NCBI GenBank assembly: GCA_944324635.1
Contig: CALUXC010000004.1
Span: forward strand, 62,001 to 126,000
Source: Candidatus Avelusimicrobium intestinipullorum
Lineage (GTDB): Bacteria; Elusimicrobiota; Elusimicrobia; Elusimicrobiales; Elusimicrobiaceae
Direction: 5' to 3'
DNA: 64,000 nucleotides
This document shows, in pieces, positions 1 through 8,099 of the stretch (the stretch's first letter is position 1; the number at the start of each line of letters is the position of its first letter). Made by a program: the position numbers and the translations under genes. The notes beneath the pieces are model-generated. The model saw only the letters and a list, made by a program, of their open reading frames with translations. It was not told the DNA's origin and made no database searches.

Positions 1-993
1 ACGGCCGCTAAACGCTCCTTGCAAAGAATCAATACCTTGGTTAAGCAAGTTCCCCATCGCCTGCAGCCCCATATCAATCATGCCGCTCCACAATTGCTCA
101 CGCAAGCGGTCTTCCATCGTTTCGCGGAAATCATCTTCCAAATCATCTTTGGCGTCCTTTCCGTCCTTTGCGGCATCGGCTACGGCTTTATCCAAATTGC
201 TTAAATCCGCCGTAGAAACAGGGGCGTTCGTATCCAACCCCAACCCGCCGCTTTTGCTTAAATCCACTCCGCCTTCTGTAAAGGCTTCACTCCCCTGCAC
301 ATGGCCGCCCATCAAAGCTCTCTTGGCGTTGGCACCTTTGGAGTCTTTCAATCCGGCCGCGGCACGGCTGGCTTGCGCAAATTGCGACAAGGCCCGGCGC
401 GCATCTTGATTTTTCAGCTGCACGGGCATTTCGCTTCCCTTTTCCTGGCTCTTATACGGCGAAAAGTCCCCACGCGGGGCACCCCAGGAAGTACTCACTC
501 CGCTGCCGGAAGCACGGTTAATACTGGCACTATTTAATTGGCCCACCTGGGTCGGGGCAGACGTTCCGCCGCCGCCAGAATAGCCCCCGCCGGAATAACC
601 GCTGCCGGACGAATACGAACCGCCCATATCGGTGGAAGCGTTCTCCGTGGCCGCTTCTTCGGCGGCCTCTTCGGCCGCTTCAGCGTCAGCCTCTTGGCGG
701 GCTTCTTTTTCTGCGGCGGAATACAGCATGGTAGAATTGTTCCCCTGCATATCGGGGTATTTGGCCGCCAGCAAATATTCTTCCGCTTCGTCATTCAAAA
801 ACGGCATTTGAGCCAAATCGTATCCGCGGGTATTAAAATTGTCAAACGAAGCCTCGTCCGCATCGCCCATAAAAGAGGCAAGCGTCAGCAAAGCCACAAA
901 CGCGACGATAACAATCGCCCCCCAAGTATAGGCCTGTTTTTTATCCATTTTGTTAATCTTTTGGAATACATTTCCAGGTTTTAATTTGAACAT
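1..993 (-). CDS. Membrane-anchored Gly/Ser- and Ala/Glu-rich protein, unknown function (partial, C-terminus beyond window)
   Basis: The frame is open for 331 codons from the ATG at 993 to base 1, so the C-terminus is outside the window. The start is supported by an AAAGGGG ribosome site about 7 bases upstream. Visible parts are a short cytoplasmic N-terminus, one membrane helix (about residues 22-42), an Ala/Glu-rich, probably helical stretch (about 94-118), a Gly/Ser/Tyr low-complexity linker (about 124-143) and a charged Asp/Lys/Glu region near 270-300. I do not recognise a family. It lies just after the tad terminator at 1102-1134, so it has its own transcript, but its single-anchor, linker-rich build suits an envelope protein and it may belong functionally to the neighbouring pilus locus (inference). 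Confidence 0.75.
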   Translation of the reverse strand, partial: MFKLKPGNVFQKINKMDKKQAYTWGAIVIVAFVALLTLASFMGDADEASFDNFNTRGYDLAQMPFLNDEAEEYLLAAKYPDMQGNNSTMLYSAAEKEARQEADAEAAEEAAEEAATENASTDMGGSYSSGSGYSGGGYSGGGGTSAPTQVGQLNSASINRASGSGVSTSWGAPRGDFSPYKSQEKGSEMPVQLKNQDARRALSQFAQASRAAAGLKDSKGANAKRALMGGHVQGSEAFTEGGVDLSKSGGLGLDTNAPVSTADLSNLDKAVADAAKDGKDAKDDLEDDFRETMEDRLREQLWSGMIDMGLQAMGNLLNQGIDSLQGAFSGR

Positions 994-1030
994 AAAAAAC
1001 CCCTTTATATAATAATAAAAACTACTCTTG

Positions 1031-1057
1031 TTGACCCGTACCCCCCGGTACGCTCAA
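1031..1057. promoter_or_regulatory. Palindrome upstream of the gene ending at base 1 (possible operator)
   Basis: The inner arms CGTACC and GGTACG (1037-1042, 1047-1052) flank CCCC, with outer arms TTGA and TCAA (1031-1034, 1054-1057). The core TACC-N4-GGTA is repeated at 24063-24074 upstream of the first gene of the tad locus. An A/T-rich stretch (1004-1020) between this palindrome and the start codon at 993 could hold a -10 element, but no convincing -35 is seen. Confidence 0.4.
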
Positions 1058-1098
1058 ACACAGAGTTATCCTCGTTCACTACTAGTTAGTATAGGTAG

Positions 1099-1134
1099 AA
1101 AAGACCCCTTTGTCAAGGTGCTTTGGAGGGGTCT
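1099..1134 (-). terminator. Rho-independent terminator of the downstream tad unit
   Basis: The arms AGACCCCT (1102-1109) and AGGGGTCT (1127-1134) form an 8-bp stem. On the minus strand it is followed by TTTTCT. The stem overlaps the TAG stop of the TadE-like gene ending at 1133, so it closes the transcript carrying the kinases and second pilin set. Confidence 0.8.
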
Positions 1135-1678
1135 ATCTCCCTTCCGGACGCTGATACGGCGCAGGGCGTTCGTTATGCCCCACATACTTGATAATTTCTA
1201 CTTCGCCGCCCGTTTCGCACAAAAAGGCATAGCCTTTTAAGCACTTGGCGTCCCGGTCGCACACTTGGTCCTTGTTGTAATTGCACAAAAAGCGAATCCG
1301 CGGCGGACGGGTGCGTGCCGTCAGCACTACTTTGGTCCAAGTACCGGAGGTCTCAATATCCATTTTGAGTTCGTTTAAGCTCAAAAATTTGCGCATACCG
1401 GGGTTATCAAACCCTAAATAGCTTTCCACCTTGCGCTGGATATCTTTTTTCAAGAAGCGGCGGTCCCACGTATTGGCATAATAGTCCGTTTCGTGGGACT
1501 GAAGCTGAAAGCGGCGTGCCGCATAAAAACCGGCAATTTCCATTTTTTGGCTTAAAATCAGCAACCCGAAAATTTTGATAATAAACAGAATAAAAATAAC
1601 AAAAAGCGGGAACAGCAGCACGACTTCCGTGGTCGCCTGGCCTTTGCGGGAACGAAGAAAAAGATGTTTATTCATCAT
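1133..1678 (-). CDS. tadE: TadE-like pseudopilin
   Basis: This is a minor pilin-like protein of the Tad system. A short basic N-terminus (RSRKGQATTEV) carries a class III prepilin-type site, with Gly13 as the likely cleavage point and Glu at +5. A hydrophobic segment of about 25 residues follows, then an exported domain of about 125 residues with several cysteines near the end. The frame is open further upstream to 1723, but the ATG at 1678 is preferred: it overlaps the TAA of the preceding gene by one base (translational coupling) and puts the processing site at the usual distance. Length (181 aa) is normal for TadE. It is the last gene of its transcript. Confidence 0.75.
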   Translation of the reverse strand: MMNKHLFLRSRKGQATTEVVLLFPLFVIFILFIIKIFGLLILSQKMEIAGFYAARRFQLQSHETDYYANTWDRRFLKKDIQRKVESYLGFDNPGMRKFLSLNELKMDIETSGTWTKVVLTARTRPPRIRFLCNYNKDQVCDRDAKCLKGYAFLCETGGEVEIIKYVGHNERPAPYQRPEGR

Positions 1679-2790
1679 TACGGGTCCAACGTGACGGTGT
1701 ATTTCGGCAACGGATTGGGCCACACGCAGTTATTACTGTTGCGCGGGCAGGACAATATGGCCGTGTTACGCACGTACGGTTTATATTTTTGTTCCAAATT
1801 GATATTAAAATGGTTGCGCGGCAATTTGAAAGGCTGCTTAAGCACTACGCCGCGGCCCAGCGTGCGCAGTTTATTGCGGGAGCTGGAATCCAAAAAGGCA
1901 AACTGGAACAACTTGGTTTTGATAATTTCCGACATGGGCAAGTCCAAGTTAATGGCGCCGCCGTGTTCCCCGCTTAAACCGGAATCAGACGCATAGAAAC
2001 GCACCTTATCCAACTCAAACGGTTTGGTGCCCAACGTAATATACCGTTGCAACTGAAAAGCACTTTGGCGGGCACAGTCGGACTTTTTACAATCGTTTGT
2101 ATTCAAGTAATACGCCTCACGGAACATAATGGCGTTTTTGCTTACTTCTTTATACACATAAGACTGGGATTCATAAATAGAACCCGTACGCACATAAGTT
2201 TCCAAATAGTTCTGAATTACCACCGTTCCGTAGCGAAGCGCCGGGAAATAATAATCGTTCACCAGCGATTTGCTCATAACCGGCACCCATTCGTCCGACG
2301 AGGCTAAACGCGGCTGTTCTTTTTCCCAGTCCTGGCGAGAATACTCCTGGTTAGCAGGATCATACTTTACCCCCCAGTCTATAGACTCTGCAGGAGGCGG
2401 GTTGTTGATACCCGTGTCATAATCCGGCCCGATAACGGGAACCCCGCCGCCGTGATAAAACAGTTCAAAAATGCTGATAGGCTGTTTGCCGCTGGCGGCC
2501 GCCGTTTCTTTCGGGTTTACTTTTTGGTCTTTATAGTACAGCATGACGCGGTAGGGCAACGGGCCGTTCACCATGGCCACGGCGTTTAAGTAAGTGCTGG
2601 CGGCGGAAAGTTGGGAGTATGCCGCATTGTCCAGCGCGAACTGTTGGCGCACCTTGGTCATGGAAACTTTGGCCGTTTCAAACAGCAAATAAATCACCAG
2701 CACAAAAATAGGCGCCAAAAGGACCGAAGGCAGCAAAATCTGCGCCTTTCGGTCTTGTAATTTCCAAATGGTTCGCCTAATCAGTTGCAT
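1678..2790 (-). CDS. TadG/TadE-like membrane-anchored pilus-assembly protein
   Basis: A 370-residue protein with a basic N-terminus containing DRKAQILLP, where QILLP resembles the processed end of TadE/TadG-type pseudopilins. One membrane helix (about residues 18-40) and a large exported domain follow. The exported part is rich in aromatic and charged residues and has two cysteine pairs (near 230 and 350) that could form disulfides. It sits between a Flp-like pilin and a TadE-like protein and overlaps the latter, which points to a minor or tip subunit (inference from position). No von Willebrand domain of the classical TadG type is visible, so the assignment is to the TadE/G-like class only. 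Confidence 0.6.
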   Translation of the reverse strand: MQLIRRTIWKLQDRKAQILLPSVLLAPIFVLVIYLLFETAKVSMTKVRQQFALDNAAYSQLSAASTYLNAVAMVNGPLPYRVMLYYKDQKVNPKETAAASGKQPISIFELFYHGGGVPVIGPDYDTGINNPPPAESIDWGVKYDPANQEYSRQDWEKEQPRLASSDEWVPVMSKSLVNDYYFPALRYGTVVIQNYLETYVRTGSIYESQSYVYKEVSKNAIMFREAYYLNTNDCKKSDCARQSAFQLQRYITLGTKPFELDKVRFYASDSGLSGEHGGAINLDLPMSEIIKTKLFQFAFLDSSSRNKLRTLGRGVVLKQPFKLPRNHFNINLEQKYKPYVRNTAILSCPRNSNNCVWPNPLPKYTVTLDP

Positions 2791-2793
2791 AAA

Positions 2794-2970
2794 TCAGCTG
2801 GTGAGCAATTGCCCAATAAACGTAAAGAAAAAGCGCACAATGTGCGTGTGAAACGCCGTCAAAAAGGCCGACAGAATGACAACAATCGTCGCGAGCATGA
2901 GCACATACTCGATGGTCGCCTGTCCTTTCCGGCTGGACAAACGGTCTAAAGCCGGCCTTTTTGCGTGCAT
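2794..2970 (-). CDS. flp: Flp-type pilin (second cluster)
   Basis: A 58-residue Flp/Fap-like pilin. The motif KGQATIEYVLML gives the class III cleavage site after Gly16, with the hallmark Glu(+5)-Tyr(+6) pair, followed by one hydrophobic helix. The ATG at 2970 was chosen because GGAGAA stands about 8 bases before it and because the longer frame (to 3003) would overlap the regulator gene. It directly follows the LuxR-type regulator by 4 bases. It lacks the long leader of the pilin at 17586-17807 and may be a minor subunit. Confidence 0.8.
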   Translation of the reverse strand: MHAKRPALDRLSSRKGQATIEYVLMLATIVVILSAFLTAFHTHIVRFFFTFIGQLLTS

Positions 2971-2974
2971 AGAA

Positions 2975-3667
2975 CTATTCTCCGTCGTTATCGTCGGGAA
3001 CAATCGTCCCTTCCGACGAAATCAGCCCCTTTTCAATCGCCTTCACCACCGCTTCCGTACGGCTGCTTACGCCCAGCTTATGAAAAGCGCTGTTCAAATG
3101 GTTTTTAATCGTTTTTACGCTGCAGTTGAGCTCTTTGGCCAATTCCTTATTGCTCAGCCCTTTGCCCAAGAAATCCATCACCTTAATTTCGGTTTTGGTC
3201 AGCGTAGCTTGAGAAGGCATTCCGTTGTTGCCCATCTTGCGCAGTCCGTGCAGCAATTTGCCCATCAGCTGCTGCGGAATCATCAAGCCTTCGCTGGTAA
3301 ACGTTTTAATGGAATTTACCAACTCCGCCGCCGGCAGCATTTTGGACAAATACCCGTTCGCACCGGCCTGAATGGCGTCAAGCACGTGGGCTTCGTCTTC
3401 AAAGCTGGAGAGCATCAGCACGTTCACTTCCGGGCAAGTCTGGCGGATTTGGCGCGTGGCATTAATGCCGTCCATCTTCGGCAGTTTAATATCCATCAGC
3501 ACCACGTCCGGTTTGAGTTTTTTGGCTTTGGCCACCGCGTCCAATCCGTCGGCGGCTTCACCCACCACTTCAATCCACTTCTCTCCGGTCAGTACGTCTT
3601 TGATGCCTTCGCGAAACAGCGTTTGGTCATCAGCTATCAGTACGGTTACTTTTTTCTTCTTGTTCAT
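2975..3667 (-). CDS. LuxR/NarL-family response regulator
   Basis: Two domains are visible. The N-terminal receiver has acidic pocket ADD near residue 14, phospho-acceptor Asp in VLMDIKLP near 57, and a conserved Thr/Ser and Lys further on. The C-terminal LuxR-type helix-turn-helix (about 160-220) has the typical LSNKELAKEL and SVKTIKNHL helices. The ATG at 3667 is favoured over 3673 because GGGGAG lies 7 bases before it. As the final receiver in a three-gene signalling cassette it probably controls pilus genes. The TACC-N4-GGTA palindromes at 1037-1052 and 24062-24075 are candidate sites (inference). Confidence 0.92.
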   Translation of the reverse strand: MNKKKKVTVLIADDQTLFREGIKDVLTGEKWIEVVGEAADGLDAVAKAKKLKPDVVLMDIKLPKMDGINATRQIRQTCPEVNVLMLSSFEDEAHVLDAIQAGANGYLSKMLPAAELVNSIKTFTSEGLMIPQQLMGKLLHGLRKMGNNGMPSQATLTKTEIKVMDFLGKGLSNKELAKELNCSVKTIKNHLNSAFHKLGVSSRTEAVVKAIEKGLISSEGTIVPDDNDGE

Positions 3668-3696
3668 TGGCATACTCCCCTAAACGTTGTTAAATC

Positions 3697-4818
3697 CTAA
3701 GCATTTGCGATGGGCAGGGTAAAGTTAAACGAGGCACCCTTGCCTAATCCGTCGCTGTGCGCCCAAATGCGCCCGCCATGATTTATGACGATATCCTTGG
3801 CGATAGACAAGCCTAACCCCAGCCTGCCCACACGGCTTTTATCGCCCACTTGGGTAAAGCTGGTAAACAAATTGGGGGCCTGTTCGGGGTCAATCCCGTC
3901 GCCCGAGTCCGTTACCGACACTTTAGCATTTTTTTCATCTATTTTGCTAACGACAATTTCAATCGTCCCATTGTCGGGCGTATGACGCACGGCGTTTTCC
4001 AAAATGTTGGAAATTACCTGGCGAATACGTTTTTCATCGGCAAACACCGGCACCGCCCCGCAGCTTTCAAACGTCACGCGGATATTGCGTTTGGCCCCTT
4101 TGGCACGGAAAATTTCCGCCGTTTTTTTCAGGCTTTCCGTCAATTCAAAACGCGTTTTTTCAATACGCAATTTCCCTTTTTCAATGGCGGCCCAGTCCAC
4201 CAGGTCTTTAATCAAATGTTCAATCTGGCTGATGGATTCGTCCATAAACATCATTTTCTTCTGCTGGTCTTCGTCCGGGGTGAGTTTTTTCTTGAGCATG
4301 TCAAAACTCATCTTCAGCGTCATCAGCGAGTTGGACAAGTCGTGCGACACAATGGAAAAGAACTTGGACTTCATGTTATTTAAGCGGTCCAAATCGGCGT
4401 TGCGGGTCTTCAATTGGGCCAACAATTCTTTGTTGCTTTGTTCCAAGAAATACTTATCCAGCGCGCGGTTAATGGTGCGCTTTAAGTAATCAAAATCCAC
4501 CGGCTTCATCAAGAAATCGTACACCGATTCCTGCATAGCCTCCATGATAGCGTTCAAAGAGGCATAGGCCGTAATCATGATAATTTGCGTATCTTGGTTG
4601 AACGAACGGATTTTGCGAATGAGTTCCAACCCCGTTTCACCGGGCAGGTTGTAGTCCATCAAAATGACGTTAAAAAACTCATTGGCGCAAATTTCCAAAC
4701 ATTCGGCCGCGTTCCCCGCCTGGTAGACTTTGTATCCTTCAATTTCCAGCAAATCCACCAGCGTTTCGCGCAGGTTGTTGTCGTCGTCCACGACCAAAAT
4801 TTTAACTTGCTTCTCCAT
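3697..4818 (-). CDS. Hybrid REC-histidine kinase (receiver first)
   Basis: A soluble 373-residue protein in the order receiver - coiled linker - HisKA - HATPase. The receiver carries VVDDD at its start and phospho-acceptor Asp in ILMDYNLP near residue 54. The dimerisation box is FSIVSHDLSNSL (His near 158), followed by N box NILENAVRHTP, G1 box DSGDGID and G2 box GLGLSIAKD. There is no membrane segment or sensory domain, so its input is probably phosphate from another kinase. It overlaps the gene for the membrane kinase by 17 bases. Neighbours suggest the path membrane kinase to this receiver, and from this kinase to the LuxR-type regulator (inference). Confidence 0.9.
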   Translation of the reverse strand: MEKQVKILVVDDDNNLRETLVDLLEIEGYKVYQAGNAAECLEICANEFFNVILMDYNLPGETGLELIRKIRSFNQDTQIIMITAYASLNAIMEAMQESVYDFLMKPVDFDYLKRTINRALDKYFLEQSNKELLAQLKTRNADLDRLNNMKSKFFSIVSHDLSNSLMTLKMSFDMLKKKLTPDEDQQKKMMFMDESISQIEHLIKDLVDWAAIEKGKLRIEKTRFELTESLKKTAEIFRAKGAKRNIRVTFESCGAVPVFADEKRIRQVISNILENAVRHTPDNGTIEIVVSKIDEKNAKVSVTDSGDGIDPEQAPNLFTSFTQVGDKSRVGRLGLGLSIAKDIVINHGGRIWAHSDGLGKGASFNFTLPIANA

Positions 4819-6697
4819 AATTGGTGTCTCCGGGTTTTCTGTAAATTTTTAGATAAATCTGAAAACAAGTTCCTTTGCCGGGCACACTGTTGATAAACAG
4901 TTTGCCTTTGTGGCGGCTGATAGCTTTGCCCACCACGGCCAGGCCCAAGCCCGTGCCGCGGGCTTTGGTAGTGTAGAAAGGCGCAAACATTTTCTTGCGC
5001 ACTTCCTCGGTAATACCGGTTCCCTGGTCGGCGATATAGATGCACACCATGCGCCGCCCCACCTTGGTACCCACCGTCAGCGTGCCGCCGTTGGGCATGG
5101 CTTCTATGGCGTTGGAAACCACGTTGCGAATGGCCTGTTTAATTTCTTCCGCGTCCACTTTAATGCGCACGCTTTCCGGGTCCAGCTCGTCTTTCAGCTT
5201 AATGCCCGGGATAAACGGATAAGACAGCAAAAGTTCTCTCAAATAGCTGTTCAAATCCACCGTGGTCAAAATCAAGTCGCGCGTGCGGGCATATCCCAGC
5301 ACTTCGCTGATAATACTGTTGGCCTGTTTAATTTCCGCCTCTATAATACCAAATTGTTTTGTCAGCTTGGGATCGGGGGATGCCACCAACATTTTAATCA
5401 GCCGCGTAGCGTTACTGATAACGGCCAGCGGGTTGCGGATTTCGTGGCTAATAATGGACGCCATTTGCCCAATTGCCGCCAAGCGTTCCGCTTTCACCAA
5501 TTCACTGCTGGCGGTTTTCAATTCGCGGGTACGTTCTTCCACGCGTTTTTCCAACGCTTGGTTCACCTGAGCCAGTTCCGTCTGCGCACGGATTAATTCC
5601 TGGCGGCGGGAGTGGAGCGTCTCGGACATATCCACAAACGCCGCGGCCAATTCCCCGATTTCGTTGTTGGGAATTTCCACATCGGTTTTTTTCACTACGA
5701 AATCGTCATTTTCCCGCTGCTTGATAGCCGCCTTGCGCAAGCGTTCCAACGGGCGCGTAATGGGTTTAATTACCCAGTAGCTCACAATCAGCACAAACGC
5801 CAGCATGACTAAAAACAGCACCAACACGTCCCAGAAAGAATGGAACGTGCTTTCCACAAACAACTGCGCCGCCACGTTGGCCGGCTGATCCACATACACG
5901 CGCCAGCCAGGCAAATTCAAATTGGCCACCGCCACCAGCACCCGTTCCCCATCGGGCAGCAGCACTTCCCCGCTGCGGCGTTCGCCCAATTGTTCGTTAA
6001 TGGCGCGCACTTTTTCGCGCATTTCGGGCTGGTCTTCCTGAGCTAAGCCGTCCGGGGCCCCGTTGTAAGAAATAATTTCACCGTCTTCCGAAGCGATAAT
6101 GGCGTTCATATCCAGCGGATAGGACTGCGAAAGGGATTCCCCCATTTCTTTCAAGTCCATTTCCGCCACCAAAATGCCCGATACGCGCGGGTCTTCCAAG
6201 TGTTGGCGTATAGGGAACGCCAGCAGCGCAAAAAGCCCGTTTTGCATGGGATATACGTCACTGATATACTCTTCGCCTCTTTGCACGCAGGCCCGCACAA
6301 TTTGCGGCAGAATTTGGGCATAGTTAACGGAAGAAGCCGGATTGCCGGCAGAAAACATACGCTGCCCGCGGGGAGTTAAAACATCTAAATAAAAAATGGA
6401 AGGATTGCGGGCCAGCAGATACTGCAGATCTTGTTCATTGATAAAATTGTGACCGCCAAAATCCGTATGCAGGTCCACAAAAATAGAAAACAGCTGGGCT
6501 TTGCGGCTGATGTGTGCCCGCGCCACGGAAGCCAAGCGGCTGGCCACCGTCTGCTGTTTTTGCAGAATTTCGTTTTTTAAGATGCGGCTGTCCACCCCCA
6601 TCACGTGGTAAGCGATAATGATCACCGGCACGATGGAAATCAAAATAAGCACGCAAACCGCTTTGGTAAACAAGCCACTCAATCTTTTTATCTGCAT
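4802..6697 (-). CDS. Membrane sensor histidine kinase (Cache-like sensor, HAMP)
   Basis: A 631-residue inner-membrane sensor. An N-terminal helix (about 12-32), a periplasmic domain of about 240 residues with the layout of a double Cache sensor, a second helix near 280-305, a HAMP domain, a coiled coil, then HisKA with ISHEIRNPLAVI (His near 416). The HATPase has N box NVVSNAIEAMPNGG, DQGTGI and GTGLGLAVVGKAI. All catalytic boxes look intact. It is first in the three-gene signalling cassette that runs into the second pilin cluster, and is separated from the upstream DsbA-like gene by a terminator (6781-6816). The ligand is unknown. Confidence 0.92.
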   Translation of the reverse strand: MQIKRLSGLFTKAVCVLILISIVPVIIIAYHVMGVDSRILKNEILQKQQTVASRLASVARAHISRKAQLFSIFVDLHTDFGGHNFINEQDLQYLLARNPSIFYLDVLTPRGQRMFSAGNPASSVNYAQILPQIVRACVQRGEEYISDVYPMQNGLFALLAFPIRQHLEDPRVSGILVAEMDLKEMGESLSQSYPLDMNAIIASEDGEIISYNGAPDGLAQEDQPEMREKVRAINEQLGERRSGEVLLPDGERVLVAVANLNLPGWRVYVDQPANVAAQLFVESTFHSFWDVLVLFLVMLAFVLIVSYWVIKPITRPLERLRKAAIKQRENDDFVVKKTDVEIPNNEIGELAAAFVDMSETLHSRRQELIRAQTELAQVNQALEKRVEERTRELKTASSELVKAERLAAIGQMASIISHEIRNPLAVISNATRLIKMLVASPDPKLTKQFGIIEAEIKQANSIISEVLGYARTRDLILTTVDLNSYLRELLLSYPFIPGIKLKDELDPESVRIKVDAEEIKQAIRNVVSNAIEAMPNGGTLTVGTKVGRRMVCIYIADQGTGITEEVRKKMFAPFYTTKARGTGLGLAVVGKAISRHKGKLFINSVPGKGTCFQIYLKIYRKPGDTNYGEAS

Positions 6698-6776
6698 ACT
6701 GTAATTCCCAAAACAGATGAATGTCTTTTTTCTGAAACAACCGGGTCATAGGCCATCAGCCCATCGCCCGGGGGCT

Positions 6777-6820
6777 TCTGAAAACGGGGGCCGGGATACG
6801 TCCCAGCCCCCGTTTTGGCT
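6777..6820 (-). terminator. Strong rho-independent terminator after the tad core operon
   Basis: A perfect 11-bp stem, AAAACGGGGGC (6781-6791) with GCCCCCGTTTT (6806-6816). The loop can extend the stem with GGGA/TCCC. It lies just after the TAA of the DsbA-like gene and ends the long unit that begins at the PorV-like gene. The minus-strand copy ends in CGTTTT. Confidence 0.8.
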
Positions 6821-6837
6821 TTCAAATCAAGGCTTAT

Positions 6838-7791
6838 TTAGCAGCTGCCGGCAGGGGCCGCAGCGGCGGCACCGGGCTGGGCGGCATTGGGATTAAGGAA
6901 CGAGAAACCTTCAATCTCGGAAGCGGAACCGAAGTCCAGCTGCACTTTTCCTTCCCACAAGAAAGTCGGAGAGGCATTCACGCCGTATTCTTCGCCATAT
7001 TTGGCTTCTTGTTTCAAGAGCTCCATACCTTCTTTGTCAAATTTCTTCATGATTTTTTTGCTGCTGATACCGGCTTCTTCCATCGCTTTATCCCAGCGGC
7101 TGGAGCGGTAATCTTTATTGCGGATTTCCAAATATTTCCAGAATTTTTCCGGGTAGTATTTGGCAATCAACAGCTGGCGGATATCTTCTTCCCATTCGGC
7201 AGAACCGTGCAAGCTGGAAAAGCCGTTGGCTTCATCATAGCTCACCACATAGCGGATTTTGATTTCTTTCCCTTCCGGCAATTTGCCGTCTTTTTGGGCT
7301 TGGATAACCAGGTTTTCAGCCATGGCGCCATAAGGGCACTGAGACATAACGAAAATTTCCATCACGCCCGGTTTAGCCGTTTTGCCCGTGTACACGCCCT
7401 GGCGGGTTTGATGGGGCAAAATAATGAAATCGGCATTTTCCTGCGCGTAACCATATTGGAGGTGTTTTTCCAATTTGGTGCGGATATCGTCCGTTTTCTT
7501 AATCAGATACAGCGGCAAGAAGCTGTAATCCAAACCGGCCAACTTGGGATCGGAGGCCACGTCTTTATAAGACACTTTCGTCACCACCGGTTCGGCATTT
7601 AAGAACTGCGCAATGCCGGCAGTAAGCTGAGGGTCTTCTTTGCCCGCTTTATACTCATCGGATTCCACAATAATGAATTCCGCTTTGGCCTTGGCAGGCG
7701 TTTTGGCCTTTTTGGCCGCTTTTTTGGCAGGGGCGGCAAACGCAAAACCGGCTACCGCACAAGCCAACAATACCGTGAATAATTTTTTCAT
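6838..7791 (-). CDS. Exported DsbA/thioredoxin-like protein with a single active-site cysteine
   Basis: A signal peptide (MKKLFTVLLACAVAGFAFA) is followed by a Lys/Ala-rich linker (about 20-40) and a domain of about 100 residues without recognised family. A thioredoxin-fold domain then begins at VMEIFVMSQCPYGAMAENL. The usual CPxC is CPYG here, so the second cysteine is missing. A cis-proline loop (NASPTFLWEGK) is present near residue 280. The protein ends in an Ala/Pro/Gly-rich tail with a terminal Cys. The ATG at 7791 is chosen over the longer frame because AGGAG lies upstream and a signal peptide follows directly. As last gene of the tad core operon it may help fold cysteine-containing pilus or surface proteins, but with one Cys it may act as an isomerase or bind rather than oxidise (inference). 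Confidence 0.8.
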   Translation of the reverse strand: MKKLFTVLLACAVAGFAFAAPAKKAAKKAKTPAKAKAEFIIVESDEYKAGKEDPQLTAGIAQFLNAEPVVTKVSYKDVASDPKLAGLDYSFLPLYLIKKTDDIRTKLEKHLQYGYAQENADFIILPHQTRQGVYTGKTAKPGVMEIFVMSQCPYGAMAENLVIQAQKDGKLPEGKEIKIRYVVSYDEANGFSSLHGSAEWEEDIRQLLIAKYYPEKFWKYLEIRNKDYRSSRWDKAMEEAGISSKKIMKKFDKEGMELLKQEAKYGEEYGVNASPTFLWEGKVQLDFGSASEIEGFSFLNPNAAQPGAAAAAPAGSC

Positions 7792-7808
7792 TACCCCATT
7801 TCTCCTTT

Positions 7809-8078
7809 TTATTTGTCTTCCAACTCTACGCGTACGCCGCGAATTCCGACGGCGCACAACAAATTATACGCCAACAAAAAGAACACCGTGGAAACCAAAA
7901 AGAGCAGCGTGCTCTGAATGGCCCGCATCACCAGCCCCATGATATAGGCCACGCTGATGACGGCGTCCGGGTTAAAAATCTCCATAAAAGCGCTCAGCAG
8001 CATCACCACGAATACGGCCAGCGGGAAAACGGAAAACAACACCGTTGAAATGCCAATTTTTTTGATTTCTACTCTCAT
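7809..8078 (-). CDS. Small two-helix membrane protein, DUF3566-like
   Basis: An 89-residue integral membrane protein with two hydrophobic stretches (about 10-32 and 48-75). It ends in GIRGVRVELEDK, a C-terminal pattern resembling small DUF3566-type transmembrane proteins; the family call is from memory of that pattern and is tentative. AGGAG before the ATG at 8078 fixes the start. It lies 21 bases after the HAMP-PAS receptor and 17 before the DsbA-like gene, so it is co-transcribed with them. The function is unknown. Confidence 0.65.
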   Translation of the reverse strand: MRVEIKKIGISTVLFSVFPLAVFVVMLLSAFMEIFNPDAVISVAYIMGLVMRAIQSTLLFLVSTVFFLLAYNLLCAVGIRGVRVELEDK

Positions 8079-8099
8079 AGTTTCTCCTAACAAAAATCC

